Counted from the stretch's first letter, positions 15,764 to 25,013 are shown. The stretch: 64,000 bases of DNA from Campylobacter concisus (GCF_003048405.1 NZ_PIQS01000001.1:558001-622000); one strand, 5' to 3'. Numbers and translations are program-made. The notes: generated from the sequence alone by a model not told the origin.

Positions 15764-16061
15764 TGCATATAAAATAAATGACCACAACCTAGTTATAAAC
15801 GTAAGGTCGGATTTTTTAACATATGGTAGAGCCATAGGTAGATTTGCACATGCATGTCGTGAGAAAAATCAAACCGAGCATATAAAGTATCTCAACAAAA
15901 ATCCAACCACTCTTAATCGTTACAAACTTCTAAGCGAGTTTAATGGAAATGGCAATATGAGAGATGCTAACAGTAAAGATGAAGAGCTTCATAGTAGAGC
16001 CTTTGTAAAGAATTTTCTTAAAGGCTTTCAAGAAAGCTTTGAGAAAGACTATACCGCATAG
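15756..16061 (+). CDS. N-terminal part of a frameshifted toxin-like protein
   Basis: 101 codons from an ATG preceded by TTGAGGTGAT. I do not recognise the domain. It ends at a TAG at 16059. Stepping back one base near 16058 continues the protein as DYTA-IALRTKNERGYNDEE into the next frame, which is open from 16043 without a good start of its own. I therefore read 15756-17647 as one gene of about 630 codons, broken by a one-base indel. It precedes the array of immunity-like genes. Confidence 0.55.
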   Translation: MANAYKINDHNLVINVRSDFLTYGRAIGRFAHACREKNQTEHIKYLNKNPTTLNRYKLLSEFNGNGNMRDANSKDEELHSRAFVKNFLKGFQESFEKDYTA

Positions 16062-16120
16062 CCTTACGTACAAAAAATGAAAGAGGATATAATGACGAAG
16101 AAATAAAAGGTTATACGAGT

Positions 16121-17647
16121 TTGCAAACCGGATCTAGCTATATAAATTTCAAAAACATAACCAATATGAAAGATCTAGTAAAGACCATAACCCATGAAAA
16201 CCAAAGATCGATGGATATACAAGATCATAGAGATATAAATAAAAATAGAGACGATGATACCAAATACGCATCAAATTTCTCAAACTTTGCGACTAGATAT
16301 TTCTCTCACGCTCTATGGCTAAACGATAAGAGCTTCTCTAAAATGCCTCTAAGCACGGCCGTAACGCCGAGTATGGTAAATAACAATAAAGAATTTGCAA
16401 AGCTAGATAGGAATTTGGGAGCGAATAGAATACTAACAAGCAATGAACATGATCTTGCAATGGAATTAGCATATAGATATAGTAAAGAAAATAACGTACC
16501 TTATACTCAGGCAATAAACCTTTTTATGCTTGCAGCTAAAACGAATGTCGATAAATCTCAAAAAGAGGCCTTCGATCATACCGTATCTACCCTAGAAAGC
16601 GCCGACGAAGGCGAGGCGCCCGGGTATAGTATGGTGTTTGATAGAGATAAAATAGATGAGGCGTATAATATATTGACAACTACTGCCAAAGAGAGAAATT
16701 TATACTTTACAGACGTTTATAAAGAGGGTATGACGAGTTATCCTTTATACACCGCAACCAAAGAGCAGTATGAGGACAAAGATTGGAACCCGGAGCATAC
16801 CATAGGACTAGGAGATACAAGCGATATACTTATACCGTTTACTAAACCGGCCGTCGGCGCTACAAAGCAACTATCGTCGGCTCTATACTCCGGCTCAAAG
16901 AATGCGATAAAAGCTCCATTTGTAGAGATGCAAGCAAAGATAAACGAAAAACTATTAGCCAATACACCAAAAGGAGGAAAGTTGGGTAGCGACGGTATAT
17001 TAAGACATAACGGCAAAGAGTATGTAGCTCATAGTATGGATATAACGGGAAATAAAGTGATATATCAACAATTAGGTAAAAATAATAAACCGGTAGAGGT
17101 TTATAAAATTACTAACGATAAAGGTTATTTAGTGACAGCTTCTAAACCAAAGCTCTCTGCTTCGCAAAGCAGTCCTAGTACTTTAATAAAAGATGCAACA
17201 AAAGATATTAAATTTTATGATAGCTCAAAAACCCCAGGTATAGTAACAGGTGGCATTATAAGTGCGGGCATAGATACATATTCACAGTATACTAAAAACA
17301 ACAATAGCTTTAATAACTACGACCCGTTATCGGCTGTTATAAATACTGCCGTAGGATTATATACGGGCGGAGCTAGTCGTATGCTAAGCGCTATAACAAG
17401 AGGTGCTGCTGGAAATGCAGCTAGTGAAATATATTCTCAAGCAACTGATCTTTCAAAAAATATGGATGGAAAAAGAATTCTTTTAAAAACTGGTATTGGT
17501 GGTTTTTTGGGATTTAGTACAAGCGGTTTAGGAAATATAGGCGAGAAGATACCAAGAGGCAAAGATGGCAACTATAAGACTATATTTGAAGTAGGTACTG
17601 GACTAGTAGGCGGCGTAATACAGTCAGATATGGATAATAAACAATGA
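16121..17647 (+). CDS. Toxin-like protein (polymorphic effector), downstream part of frameshifted gene
   Basis: The frame from a TTG at 16121 encodes 508 residues, but it is open from 16043 and lacks a convincing ribosome site, so it is probably the continuation of the frame at 15756. The N-terminal part (GYTSLQTGSSYINF) recalls the C-terminal regions of large haemagglutinin/polymorphic toxin proteins. The last 150 residues are glycine- and alanine-rich with weak hydrophobic segments (VGLYTGGASRML, GIGGFLGFSTSG), which could fit a pore-forming domain. Its TGA overlaps the ATG of a small membrane protein gene (ATGA), the usual toxin-immunity layout. Related tails recur three times downstream. 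Confidence 0.55.
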   Translation: MQTGSSYINFKNITNMKDLVKTITHENQRSMDIQDHRDINKNRDDDTKYASNFSNFATRYFSHALWLNDKSFSKMPLSTAVTPSMVNNNKEFAKLDRNLGANRILTSNEHDLAMELAYRYSKENNVPYTQAINLFMLAAKTNVDKSQKEAFDHTVSTLESADEGEAPGYSMVFDRDKIDEAYNILTTTAKERNLYFTDVYKEGMTSYPLYTATKEQYEDKDWNPEHTIGLGDTSDILIPFTKPAVGATKQLSSALYSGSKNAIKAPFVEMQAKINEKLLANTPKGGKLGSDGILRHNGKEYVAHSMDITGNKVIYQQLGKNNKPVEVYKITNDKGYLVTASKPKLSASQSSPSTLIKDATKDIKFYDSSKTPGIVTGGIISAGIDTYSQYTKNNNSFNNYDPLSAVINTAVGLYTGGASRMLSAITRGAAGNAASEIYSQATDLSKNMDGKRILLKTGIGGFLGFSTSGLGNIGEKIPRGKDGNYKTIFEVGTGLVGGVIQSDMDNKQ

Positions 17648-17934
17648 AGAAATTTGCGATAGTATTCAGTGGCGTTATAGCAATATGTATCATAGCGCTA
17701 CTATTTGTAAAGCTATTAAAATACTTTTTTGGAGAGATTTATTATATAGACGCACTAGGTTTTATCTTGGTATGTTTTTATGGTTTTTTTGCAATAAAAA
17801 ATGATATTAAAAAAAGCGACCTTACCAAGAAGAACCTAGAAAATATAGATATAAATTACGGTAGTGTAGCATTATTTTACACGATCATAATTCTTTTAAT
17901 TTGGTTAATGCTAATTTGTATAAGATATTTCTAA
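17644..17934 (+). CDS. Immunity-like small membrane protein 1
   Basis: A 96-residue protein with three hydrophobic helices (about 5-27, 32-50, 72-94). Its start overlaps the stop of the toxin-like gene by 4 bp. It is a paralogue of the proteins at 18168 and 18555; all share FGExY, an internal K(N/D)xIKKSDxxKK segment, and a final Trp-containing helix. The role as an inner-membrane immunity protein against the adjacent toxin is inferred from this layout. Confidence 0.6.
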   Translation: MKKFAIVFSGVIAICIIALLFVKLLKYFFGEIYYIDALGFILVCFYGFFAIKNDIKKSDLTKKNLENIDINYGSVALFYTIIILLIWLMLICIRYF

Positions 17935-17936
17935 AA

Positions 17937-18038
17937 AAGAATTTTAAAACAATGGACGTCACAATAGGTGGCGTCTCTTTAGTGCAAGCTATATTTGTAT
18001 TTATAATGTGGGTTGGCTACAATGTAACAAGAGGATAA
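17937..18038 (+). pseudogene. 3' fragment of an immunity-like gene
   Basis: The frame KNFKTMDVTIGGVSLVQA..., ending NVTRG and a TAA at 18036, is nearly the same as the last third of the protein at 18555-18827 (KNFKTMDVTIGGVSLIQM). No start or 5' part is present. It follows immunity gene 1 directly, so it is the leftover of a replaced cassette. Confidence 0.7.
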
Positions 18039-18046
18039 ACATAAAA

Positions 18047-18178
18047 GTCGGTGGTGGAAATTTACAGACTGCAGCTGAAGTAGGAGCAAATTTTCTTACT
18101 ACAACCGGACAAGCTGTTGCAGATAGTATAGAAAGTAAAAAAGATAAAACAAAAAAGCAGATAAGTAATGAAGAATAA
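18047..18178 (+). pseudogene. Orphan toxin tail 2
   Basis: An open frame without a start encodes VGGGNLQTAAEVGANF... and then TGQAVADSIESKKDK, ending in a TAA that overlaps the ATG of the next immunity-like gene. The tail resembles the end of the toxin-like gene at 17647 in position and charge, and is closely related to the tails at 18466 and 18842. I read it as the 3' end of a displaced toxin variant. Confidence 0.65.
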
Positions 18179-18452
18179 TTGGATTGTATTTTTTGGATCA
18201 ATAGCATTTTTTATAGTAGGTGCTATTTGCATAATAATCCTAAAACTTCTATTTGGAGAACACTATATTGATGCTATGGCTATATTGCTAATATTTGCCA
18301 ATGTATGTTTTATGATAAAAAACGGTATAAAAAAGAGCGATTTTAAAAAAGAATATATACAAAAAATGGAAATAAAAAGAGGCGGTATCGCTTTAATCCA
18401 CTCTTTTTTAGTTTTTGTATTTTGGCTTCTTTACAATGCAACAAGAGGATAA
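18168..18452 (+). CDS. Immunity-like small membrane protein 2
   Basis: A 94-residue, three-helix membrane protein (MKNNWIVFFGSIAFF...), paralogous to its neighbours at 17644 and 18555. It overlaps orphan toxin tail 2 by 11 bp. The conserved block is KNGIKKSDFKKEY, then GGIALIHS and a final LLYNATRG. It appears intact although its cognate toxin is reduced to a tail. Confidence 0.6.
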   Translation: MKNNWIVFFGSIAFFIVGAICIIILKLLFGEHYIDAMAILLIFANVCFMIKNGIKKSDFKKEYIQKMEIKRGGIALIHSFLVFVFWLLYNATRG

Positions 18453-18465
18453 ACATAAAAGTTGG

Positions 18466-18558
18466 CGCATAGTATCAGTTGTGACAGGAACAAGTCAAGC
18501 AGTAGCCGATAGCATAAAAAGCAAAAATGACAAAGAGAAGAAAGATAACAAAAAATGA
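18466..18558 (+). pseudogene. Orphan toxin tail 3
   Basis: A start-less frame encodes SVVTGTSQAVADSIKSK and a lysine-rich end. Its TGA overlaps the next ATG (ATGA), exactly as at 17644. The TSQAVADSIKSK segment matches tail 2 (TGQAVADSIESK). Confidence 0.65.
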
Positions 18559-18827
18559 AAAAATTTCTAATTATTTTTTTTGGTAGCATCTTATGTATCG
18601 GCTTTATAGTAATCCTAAAACTTCTCTTTGGAGAATACTATGGAGATATTATTTTTGCTGGGATAATCTTAACCAATATATATTACATAATTAAAAACGG
18701 CATAAAAAAGAGTGACTTTCAAAAAAAGAATTTTAAGACAATGGACGTTACAATAGGTGGCGTCTCTTTGATACAGATGATATTTGTATTTATAATGTGG
18801 ATTGGTTACAACGCCACAAAAGGATAA
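18555..18827 (+). CDS. Immunity-like small membrane protein 3
   Basis: A 90-residue, three-helix membrane protein (MKKFLIIFFGSILCIGF...) with the shared KNGIKKSDFQKKNF block and the ending WIGYNATKG. It overlaps orphan toxin tail 3 by 4 bp. It is the closest relative of the fragment at 17937-18038. Confidence 0.6.
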   Translation: MKKFLIIFFGSILCIGFIVILKLLFGEYYGDIIFAGIILTNIYYIIKNGIKKSDFQKKNFKTMDVTIGGVSLIQMIFVFIMWIGYNATKG

Positions 18828-18841
18828 ATATAAAAAAGTAG

Positions 18842-18967
18842 GCAATTAGGATTTACAGACTGAGGCTGAAACTGGAGCAAGTATATTTTACCGGAATAAC
18901 ACAGGTGGCTGTAGATAGTATGAGCAGCAAAGATAATAAAAATAATAAAGACGATAAAAAAGAATGA
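18842..18967 (+). pseudogene. Orphan toxin tail 4, degenerate
   Basis: The end of a fourth tail is visible as TGITQVAVDSMSSKDNK, followed by a lysine/asparagine-rich end and a TGA at 18965. Upstream the frame is broken (GASIFY in another frame). No intact immunity gene follows; the T6SS operon begins 113 bp on. Confidence 0.55.
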
Positions 18968-19033
18968 GAACTTATATAAAAGTTTTGTTTAAGAACATTA
19001 ATTTTAAAATGAGCATCATCTAAATTTTTTAGA

Positions 19034-19039
19034 TATAAT
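19034..19039 (+). promoter_or_regulatory. Likely -10 of the tssJ operon
   Basis: TATAAT preceded by a T-rich stretch (TTTTTTAGA), the usual Campylobacter sigma-70 layout, 40 bp upstream of tssJ. Similar T-rich, TATAAT-like sites precede tssB (near 23030) and tssM (near 28020). Confidence 0.45.
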
Positions 19040-19079
19040 TACGCAAAAATAATATTATTAAAATCAGGCAAAGGAACTC

Positions 19080-19547
19080 ATGAAAAAAATATTTAAATTT
19101 CTATCTTTTTTAGTATTTATGCTATTTCTTACAGGATGTGCAAAAGATCTTATTATAAGCAATATGCCAAATTCAAATTTAAACTATCATGGCGATAATG
19201 TTCCTATAACTATCATAGCTTATAAATTAAGAGATGTGGCTAAATTTAAAGAAGCTAGCATTATAGATCTAGCTGAGAGAAATGGTGAAATACTTGGCTA
19301 TGACAAGATTGACTCTATAAAAACACAAATTCAGCCAAATACAAATAGATATGCTTTTACAAATGTATATCCTGACGAAGTTCCGTATGTTGGTATTTTG
19401 GTACTTTATGCTGATCAGAGCAAGACAAATATCAAGGCTTACAAGGCAACAAAAGAGATAAAAGAAAAAAATATAGTTTTTGAAATAACAAAAAATGGTG
19501 TAAATGTTTTAGATGCTAGTAGCTCTAAAATACAAGCAAGCAAATAA
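19080..19547 (+). CDS. tssJ: T6SS outer-membrane lipoprotein TssJ
   Basis: A 155-residue lipoprotein: signal MKKIFKFLSFLVFMLFLTGC with lipobox LTGC, then a small beta-sandwich of the TssJ type. TssJ anchors the TssJLM membrane complex in the outer membrane through contact with TssM. It is the first gene of the cluster and lies directly before tssK, as in many T6SS loci. Start follows AAAGGAAC. Confidence 0.8.
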   Translation: MKKIFKFLSFLVFMLFLTGCAKDLIISNMPNSNLNYHGDNVPITIIAYKLRDVAKFKEASIIDLAERNGEILGYDKIDSIKTQIQPNTNRYAFTNVYPDEVPYVGILVLYADQSKTNIKAYKATKEIKEKNIVFEITKNGVNVLDASSSKIQASK

Positions 19548-19548
19548 A

Positions 19549-20943
19549 ATGTCTGAAAAGCTAAAAGTCGTTTGGTATAACGGAATGAACGTTGATAAGG
19601 TTCATTTCGAGCAGCAAGAAAGATATTTTGAGAGAAATTTAAACCTAAAAACCATCTCTTCTTTTTCAAATTTATATGGTGTTTTAGATTTAGAAATTTC
19701 AAGCGATCTTTTGCTTCAAGGCAAAATAGGGCTAACTAAAATTTCTTGTATCTCTCAAGATGGTACGATTTTTAACGCGCCAGATCAAGATGAATTGCCA
19801 GAACCGCTTGAGATAAGCCCAAGTGAACTAAACTCAGCCATTATAGTACTAAAACTACCTATTAGCTCAGGTCTGGTTGATATTAGCTTGCAAAATAATT
19901 TACCAAACCTAAAATTTACAGCCAAGCAAGCACTTATTAGCTCAAGAGTGCATGATGAAGCTAGCAACGATATATTAAACGAGCTAGATGATAAAGATGA
20001 TTTTGAACTATCTTCTGCCTTTACACAAGATAAAGAAAATCTAATCCTAGCAAGCCAAAGATCATCTCTTGGAGTATTTGGCTCAAAGATGCCTTACGAG
20101 CTTAGCATACCAATTTGTAAAATAAAAAATATAGACCTAAATAAGCAAATAACACTTGACGAAAAATTTATTCCAACTTGTATTGACATCAGTAAAAACA
20201 CCTTCATAACAAATTTTATAGAGGAACTTAGTTTTGCTACAAAGCAACATCAAGAGAGTTATTTTGGGTTGTTAGGAGGTGTTGACCAAGCTAAAAATAG
20301 ACTTGATTTTTCAACGTATTTAACACTAAATATGCTAAAAAAATGGTATTTGATATTCTCTTATTTGTTAAAGAAAGATAAATTTCACCCAGAGTATTTG
20401 TATGAAAAATTAGTTGATTTTCAGGCTGATCTGCTGGCACTTAGTCACGATAATAGTTTTAGTGAATTTATAGCCTACGATCACAATAATCTAACTCAAA
20501 CTTTTGTGCCTTTGATAAATAATCTAAGACTTTTATTCTCGCATATCTTATCTCCAAAATATATAATGGCACAAATTGTTAAAAATAATCACGGCTTTTA
20601 TGACTGTATTTTTGATAATCCAAGCATTATTGAAAACTCAGAAATTTATTTTGCTATTCACAGTGATACGAAAAATGAGTATCTTCTTAAAAATTTTAAA
20701 GAGCAGTGTAAAATCCATACTCAATCAAATATAAAAGGCATAGTTTCTTCACAGCTAAGAGGTATAAACGTAGAGCAAATTTCTGTTGTTCCTAGTACTT
20801 TACCGAAGTTAAACGATTATATCTATTACAAGATAGACAAAAAAGATGAAATTTTTAAAAGCTTTGCAAATCAAAATGTGATTAGCGTTTATATAACGGC
20901 AAATTTACCAAATGCTGATATTAAAATGTGGGCTTTATTATAA
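19549..20943 (+). CDS. tssK: T6SS baseplate protein TssK
   Basis: 464 residues from the ATG at 19549, one base after the tssJ stop; the longer frame from 19513 overlaps tssJ and is rejected. The N-terminus VVWYNGMNVDKVHFEQQERY is the typical TssK start (W-x-x-G-M-x-x-x-x-H-F-Q-type). TssK connects the baseplate to the membrane complex through TssL and TssM. Confidence 0.87.
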   Translation: MSEKLKVVWYNGMNVDKVHFEQQERYFERNLNLKTISSFSNLYGVLDLEISSDLLLQGKIGLTKISCISQDGTIFNAPDQDELPEPLEISPSELNSAIIVLKLPISSGLVDISLQNNLPNLKFTAKQALISSRVHDEASNDILNELDDKDDFELSSAFTQDKENLILASQRSSLGVFGSKMPYELSIPICKIKNIDLNKQITLDEKFIPTCIDISKNTFITNFIEELSFATKQHQESYFGLLGGVDQAKNRLDFSTYLTLNMLKKWYLIFSYLLKKDKFHPEYLYEKLVDFQADLLALSHDNSFSEFIAYDHNNLTQTFVPLINNLRLLFSHILSPKYIMAQIVKNNHGFYDCIFDNPSIIENSEIYFAIHSDTKNEYLLKNFKEQCKIHTQSNIKGIVSSQLRGINVEQISVVPSTLPKLNDYIYYKIDKKDEIFKSFANQNVISVYITANLPNADIKMWALL

Positions 20944-20951
20944 GGATAAAA

Positions 20952-21716
20952 ATGAATGAAAATCAAAATGAAACCTCAGTTTTAAGTCAAACAAATCTTT
21001 TGGGTCTTGGCACAAATCTTGCACTAGATCATGTGTTGCCATTGCTTCTTTTGGCAAATAGGGTTTCAAAATTACAAAATTTTTCACAAAGTGAAATGGC
21101 AAATTTACGTGAAAAATTGATAAACGATATCTTAAGCACTACTTCAAAGATATCAAACCTAGGCATTTATGAGGAAGACGATATTATTAGGCTTAGATAT
21201 TGCCTTTGTGTTTTTATAGATGAGAGCTTGCTAAAAAATGAAATTTTTATGAACAGCTTTTGGGCCAATAATACCCTGACAACAAGATTTTTTAATGAAA
21301 ATCTAGGTGGAAATAAATTCTTTGGCATTATGGATAAGTGGTTTGAAAATGTTGGCAAAAATAAAGATTTCTTAGAATTTATATATGCTTGTTTGGTGCT
21401 TGGTTATAAAGGAAAATATGAAACCCAAGAAGATTGCAATGAAAAAATTTCTTATCTTTGTGAAAATATAGCTGCGGCCGTTTCTCCGCTAATAAAGGCT
21501 GATGAAAATGTATTTGAAAAGAGTTACTTAAAACAGACAAAGAAAAGCTTTCTTGAGGTATTTTCGCTAAAGCGTTTAAAATTTTATTTTATTTTGCTGA
21601 CCATTGCTATGATTGCAGCTGCATTTTTATATAGTACATATTCTATGGATCAAAACAATATCAGAAACGATAGTGTCCTAAATAATAAGATAGAGAATTT
21701 TATGGATAACAAGTAA
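20952..21716 (+). CDS. tssL: T6SS membrane protein TssL (DotU family)
   Basis: 254 residues from the ATG at 20952 after AAGGATAA; an upstream start at 20928 overlaps tssK. The family signature LRYCLCVFIDESLL lies mid-protein, and a single C-terminal membrane helix (FILLTIAMIAAAFLY) precedes a short periplasmic tail. TssL pairs with TssM in the inner membrane. No peptidoglycan-binding domain is fused. Confidence 0.87.
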   Translation: MNENQNETSVLSQTNLLGLGTNLALDHVLPLLLLANRVSKLQNFSQSEMANLREKLINDILSTTSKISNLGIYEEDDIIRLRYCLCVFIDESLLKNEIFMNSFWANNTLTTRFFNENLGGNKFFGIMDKWFENVGKNKDFLEFIYACLVLGYKGKYETQEDCNEKISYLCENIAAAVSPLIKADENVFEKSYLKQTKKSFLEVFSLKRLKFYFILLTIAMIAAAFLYSTYSMDQNNIRNDSVLNNKIENFMDNK

Positions 21717-22991
21717 GTGCAAGATATTTTTTGTAATAAATTTAATGAAGATTTTTTAGAGAATGAGCTTTATATTAGTTTAACTGATGAAATGTCAAAG
21801 TATAAAACTTTGATGCATGATAGCATAAAGTGGGATTATGTATTTAGCTCATCTTTAAAAGCCCTAAGTGAGTTTAGCCTTGATGCTAAGCTTTTAAATT
21901 TCTTAGCGATTTCTGCCATAAATTTAAATGACAAAGAGGCTTTTAAGACACTTATAAAAGCTTTTGCCTTTTTTCTATCTATTTTAAAAAAAGAGCCAAA
22001 TTTACTTGCGAAAAATGAAAAACAACTACCTGCTAAAAAAAAGATAATAGCTCAAACAATAGAGCTTTTTACGCAAGCTAATGATAAGGCTTTGGATCAA
22101 GCTGACGCAAAAGCTTTTAATGATCTTGTGCCTGAGCTTTCGCAAGAGCTTGGTACACATTTTGATACGCTTTATATAGAAGAAAAAAAAGAAGAAATTT
22201 TAAAAGCTAAAGAGCCAAAAGTCGTCACTAAAACTGAGCCAACTTACCATCAAAGCGTTTCGTTTAGTAGCAATGACATTAGTACATTTAATGATAGAGA
22301 ATTTAGAGAACATTTTATAAATTTATCACTAATGCTTTTAAAGAGTGATATTAAAAATTTTACCGCTTATGCTTTAATTTTTGAAGCAATGTGGGGCAGA
22401 ATAAAGGTGCTTCCATCAAGTAGCGATCAAATAACGCAGATACGTTATCCTGATGAAAATCTAATTATGCTTTTTAAAAAAAGTAACGAACTAAATCTTG
22501 ACAATTTAGAAAAATTTATAAGAAATTTAGCACTTAACCCATTTTGGATAGAAGGCATTAAGATGTTTTGCGAGTTTTTAAATAGTGCTGGACTTGCAAG
22601 GCAAAGTGATCTTATTTGTGATATGGTTTTAAATTTTATTGATAAATTTCCAGATATAAAAAAGCTTAAATTTCAAAGCGGAGAAGCTTTTTTTAGTGAA
22701 GATATAAATAAATTTTTTATTAAAAGCAACTCTTTGGAATTTATTTCCAGCAGTGATAGTAAAAAAGATATGAGTTTTGAAGATCTAATAAAAGAACTAG
22801 ACAAAAGCAAGCATGCTTCAAGTGCTCAAAACGAGCTTAATTTTATGCTTGAATTATCAAAAATTTTTACTGCTCAAGGCATGAATAATAATGCAAAAGC
22901 TACCTATGCACAAATAGTTAATTTCATAGAAAATACCGAGCTTAAAGATTATTTATCAGACATATATATAAAGGCAAAAACATTTGTGTGA
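21717..22991 (+). CDS. tssA: Probable T6SS TssA-like protein
   Basis: 424 residues starting at a GTG directly after the tssL stop. It is helical and acidic with no membrane segment. The central part (FREHFINLSLMLLKSD, RNLALNPFWIEG) resembles the ImpA/TssA domain that caps the growing sheath. Sequence similarity to well-known TssA proteins is modest, so the call leans on position and length. Confidence 0.65.
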   Translation: MQDIFCNKFNEDFLENELYISLTDEMSKYKTLMHDSIKWDYVFSSSLKALSEFSLDAKLLNFLAISAINLNDKEAFKTLIKAFAFFLSILKKEPNLLAKNEKQLPAKKKIIAQTIELFTQANDKALDQADAKAFNDLVPELSQELGTHFDTLYIEEKKEEILKAKEPKVVTKTEPTYHQSVSFSSNDISTFNDREFREHFINLSLMLLKSDIKNFTAYALIFEAMWGRIKVLPSSSDQITQIRYPDENLIMLFKKSNELNLDNLEKFIRNLALNPFWIEGIKMFCEFLNSAGLARQSDLICDMVLNFIDKFPDIKKLKFQSGEAFFSEDINKFFIKSNSLEFISSSDSKKDMSFEDLIKELDKSKHASSAQNELNFMLELSKIFTAQGMNNNAKATYAQIVNFIENTELKDYLSDIYIKAKTFV

Positions 22992-23069
22992 TAAAATATG
23001 TTTTTTTAAATCACCTTTAATTTTATTTAAATATAATTCTTAAATCATTTACGAAAAAAGGATGTTACT

Positions 23070-23555
23070 ATGGCAGATAATCTAATCCCACCAAAAGAAC
23101 GCATAAATATAGTTTATAAAACTAAGACAAATGACCAAGAGGCTGATGTAGAGCTTCCATTAAAACTTATGGTAGTTGCAAATTTAACTGGTGAAAACCA
23201 AACTCCACTTGAAGATCGTGAAGTAATCTCTATCAATAAAATAAATTTTGATCAGGTTATGAAAAGCTTAGATATTCATACAAATTTCTCTGTAAAAAAT
23301 AAGCTAAATTCTAACAATGAAGACTTAAATGTTGATCTTGATTTTGAAAGCATCCATGATTTTAATCCAGATAATATTATAAATCAAATCCCTGAACTAA
23401 AAAAACTCTTACAGCTTAGAAAAGCTTTAGTTGCACTAAAAGGTCCTATGGGCAATATGCCTGATTTTAGAAAAGCGGTTTTAGAAGCTATAAAAGATGA
23501 AGATAGTAGAAAACAACTTCTTTTAGAGATTAAAGACGAACAAGATAAGGAATAA
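23070..23555 (+). CDS. tssB: T6SS sheath small subunit TssB
   Basis: 161 residues with the typical start region (PPKERINIVYKT, then ELPLKLMVVANLTG) and a C-terminal helix-rich part (LLQLRKALVALKGPMGN). TssB forms the contractile sheath with TssC, encoded 2 bp downstream. A T-rich/TATAAT-like promoter and AAAAAAGGATG precede the gene, so it begins a second transcription unit. Confidence 0.92.
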   Translation: MADNLIPPKERINIVYKTKTNDQEADVELPLKLMVVANLTGENQTPLEDREVISINKINFDQVMKSLDIHTNFSVKNKLNSNNEDLNVDLDFESIHDFNPDNIINQIPELKKLLQLRKALVALKGPMGNMPDFRKAVLEAIKDEDSRKQLLLEIKDEQDKE

Positions 23556-23557
23556 AA

Positions 23558-25006
23558 ATGTCTGAAACTAAAGTTAAAACTCCTATCATTGAAAGCATAA
23601 TGCAAAGGAGTAAATATTCAAAAGATGACGAGAGTTATAGTGTTGTAAAGCAAGGAGTTGCTGAGTTTATTTCAAATATAATAACAACAAATAATGCCGA
23701 AGATAAAATAAACAAGCTCGCACTTGATGAGATGATAGCTCACATTGATACCCTTTTATCTGCTCAAATGGATGAAATTTTGCACAATAAATCTTTTCAA
23801 GAGCTAGAATCAACTTGGCGTGGAATTAGGTTTTTGGTTGAGAGAACAAATTTTAATGAAAATGTAAAAATTGATCTTTTAGACGCCACAAAAGAAGAAA
23901 TTTTAGATGATTTTGAAAACAACCTAGACATAACTCAAAGTACACTTTATAAACAAATTTATTCAGCTGAATATGGACAGTTTGGTGGAGAGCCAGTTGG
24001 TGCGATAGTGGCTGACTATGAGCTAGATAAATCAAATCAAGATATGACTTTTTTAAATAAAATGTCATCAATTGCTGCAATGAGCCATTCGCCGCTTCTT
24101 ACATCTCTTTCTGCTAAATTTTTCGGACTTGACAATTTTGGTGAGCTTGAAAATATAAAAGATCTAAAAAGCATGCTAGAAGGCCCACAATATACAAGAT
24201 GGAGAACTTTTAGAGAAAATGAAGATGCAAAATACACAGGTTGTATGGTAAATAGATTTCTTACAAGATCTCCTTATGTGCCAGAAGATAACCCTATAAA
24301 GAGCTTTAATTATAGAGAAACTGTAAATAATCACAATGATATGCTTTGGGGCAATGGAGCTTATGCGTTTGCTACAAGGCTTACAGATAGTTTTGCTGAT
24401 TATAGATGGTGCGGCAATATCATTGGGCCAAAAGGTGGCGGTGCTGTAAAAGATCTTCCAACTTACACTTACGAAAATTATGGAAGTGTCCAAACAAAAA
24501 TTCCAACCGAAGTTTTGATCACAGATAGAAGAGAATTTGAACTTTCAGAAAATGGATTTATTGCTCTTACTTTAAGAAGAGATAGCAATAATGCTGCATT
24601 TTTCTCTGCAAACTCTGCGTTAAAGCCTAAAATTTTCCCAAATACTCCAGAAGGTAAAGCTGCTGAGACAAATTTCAGACTCGGAACTCAACTGCCTTAT
24701 GTGTTCTTGATCTCTCGTTTGGCTCATTATCTAAAAGTGCTTCAAAGAGAAGAGATAGGTACATGGAAAGAGCGTAGTGATGTTGAGCGCGGCTTAAATG
24801 AATGGCTAAGACAATACATCTCAGATCAGGAAAACCCACCAGCAGATGTTAGAAGTAGAAGGCCATTTAGAAGCGCAAAAGTAATCGTCAGTGATATAGC
24901 CGGCGAGCCTGGATGGTATAAAATAGAGCTTTTGGCTAGACCTCACTTTAAATTTATGGGAGCAAATTTCGAGCTTTCTTTGGTCGGAAAACTAGACAAA
25001 GAGTAA
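23558..25006 (+). CDS. tssC: T6SS sheath large subunit TssC
   Basis: 482 residues, the normal length for TssC. Family blocks are clear: LESTWRGIRFLVERTNF, YGQFGGEPVGAIVADYE, a central FMNRFL-type MVNRFLTRSPYV, and the C-terminal PGWYKIELLARPHFKFMG. It follows tssB with a 2-bp gap. With no clpV in the window, disassembly of this sheath would have to proceed without the usual AAA+ unfoldase or use one encoded elsewhere. Confidence 0.95.
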   Translation: MSETKVKTPIIESIMQRSKYSKDDESYSVVKQGVAEFISNIITTNNAEDKINKLALDEMIAHIDTLLSAQMDEILHNKSFQELESTWRGIRFLVERTNFNENVKIDLLDATKEEILDDFENNLDITQSTLYKQIYSAEYGQFGGEPVGAIVADYELDKSNQDMTFLNKMSSIAAMSHSPLLTSLSAKFFGLDNFGELENIKDLKSMLEGPQYTRWRTFRENEDAKYTGCMVNRFLTRSPYVPEDNPIKSFNYRETVNNHNDMLWGNGAYAFATRLTDSFADYRWCGNIIGPKGGGAVKDLPTYTYENYGSVQTKIPTEVLITDRREFELSENGFIALTLRRDSNNAAFFSANSALKPKIFPNTPEGKAAETNFRLGTQLPYVFLISRLAHYLKVLQREEIGTWKERSDVERGLNEWLRQYISDQENPPADVRSRRPFRSAKVIVSDIAGEPGWYKIELLARPHFKFMGANFELSLVGKLDKE

Positions 25007-25013
25007 GCTTACT

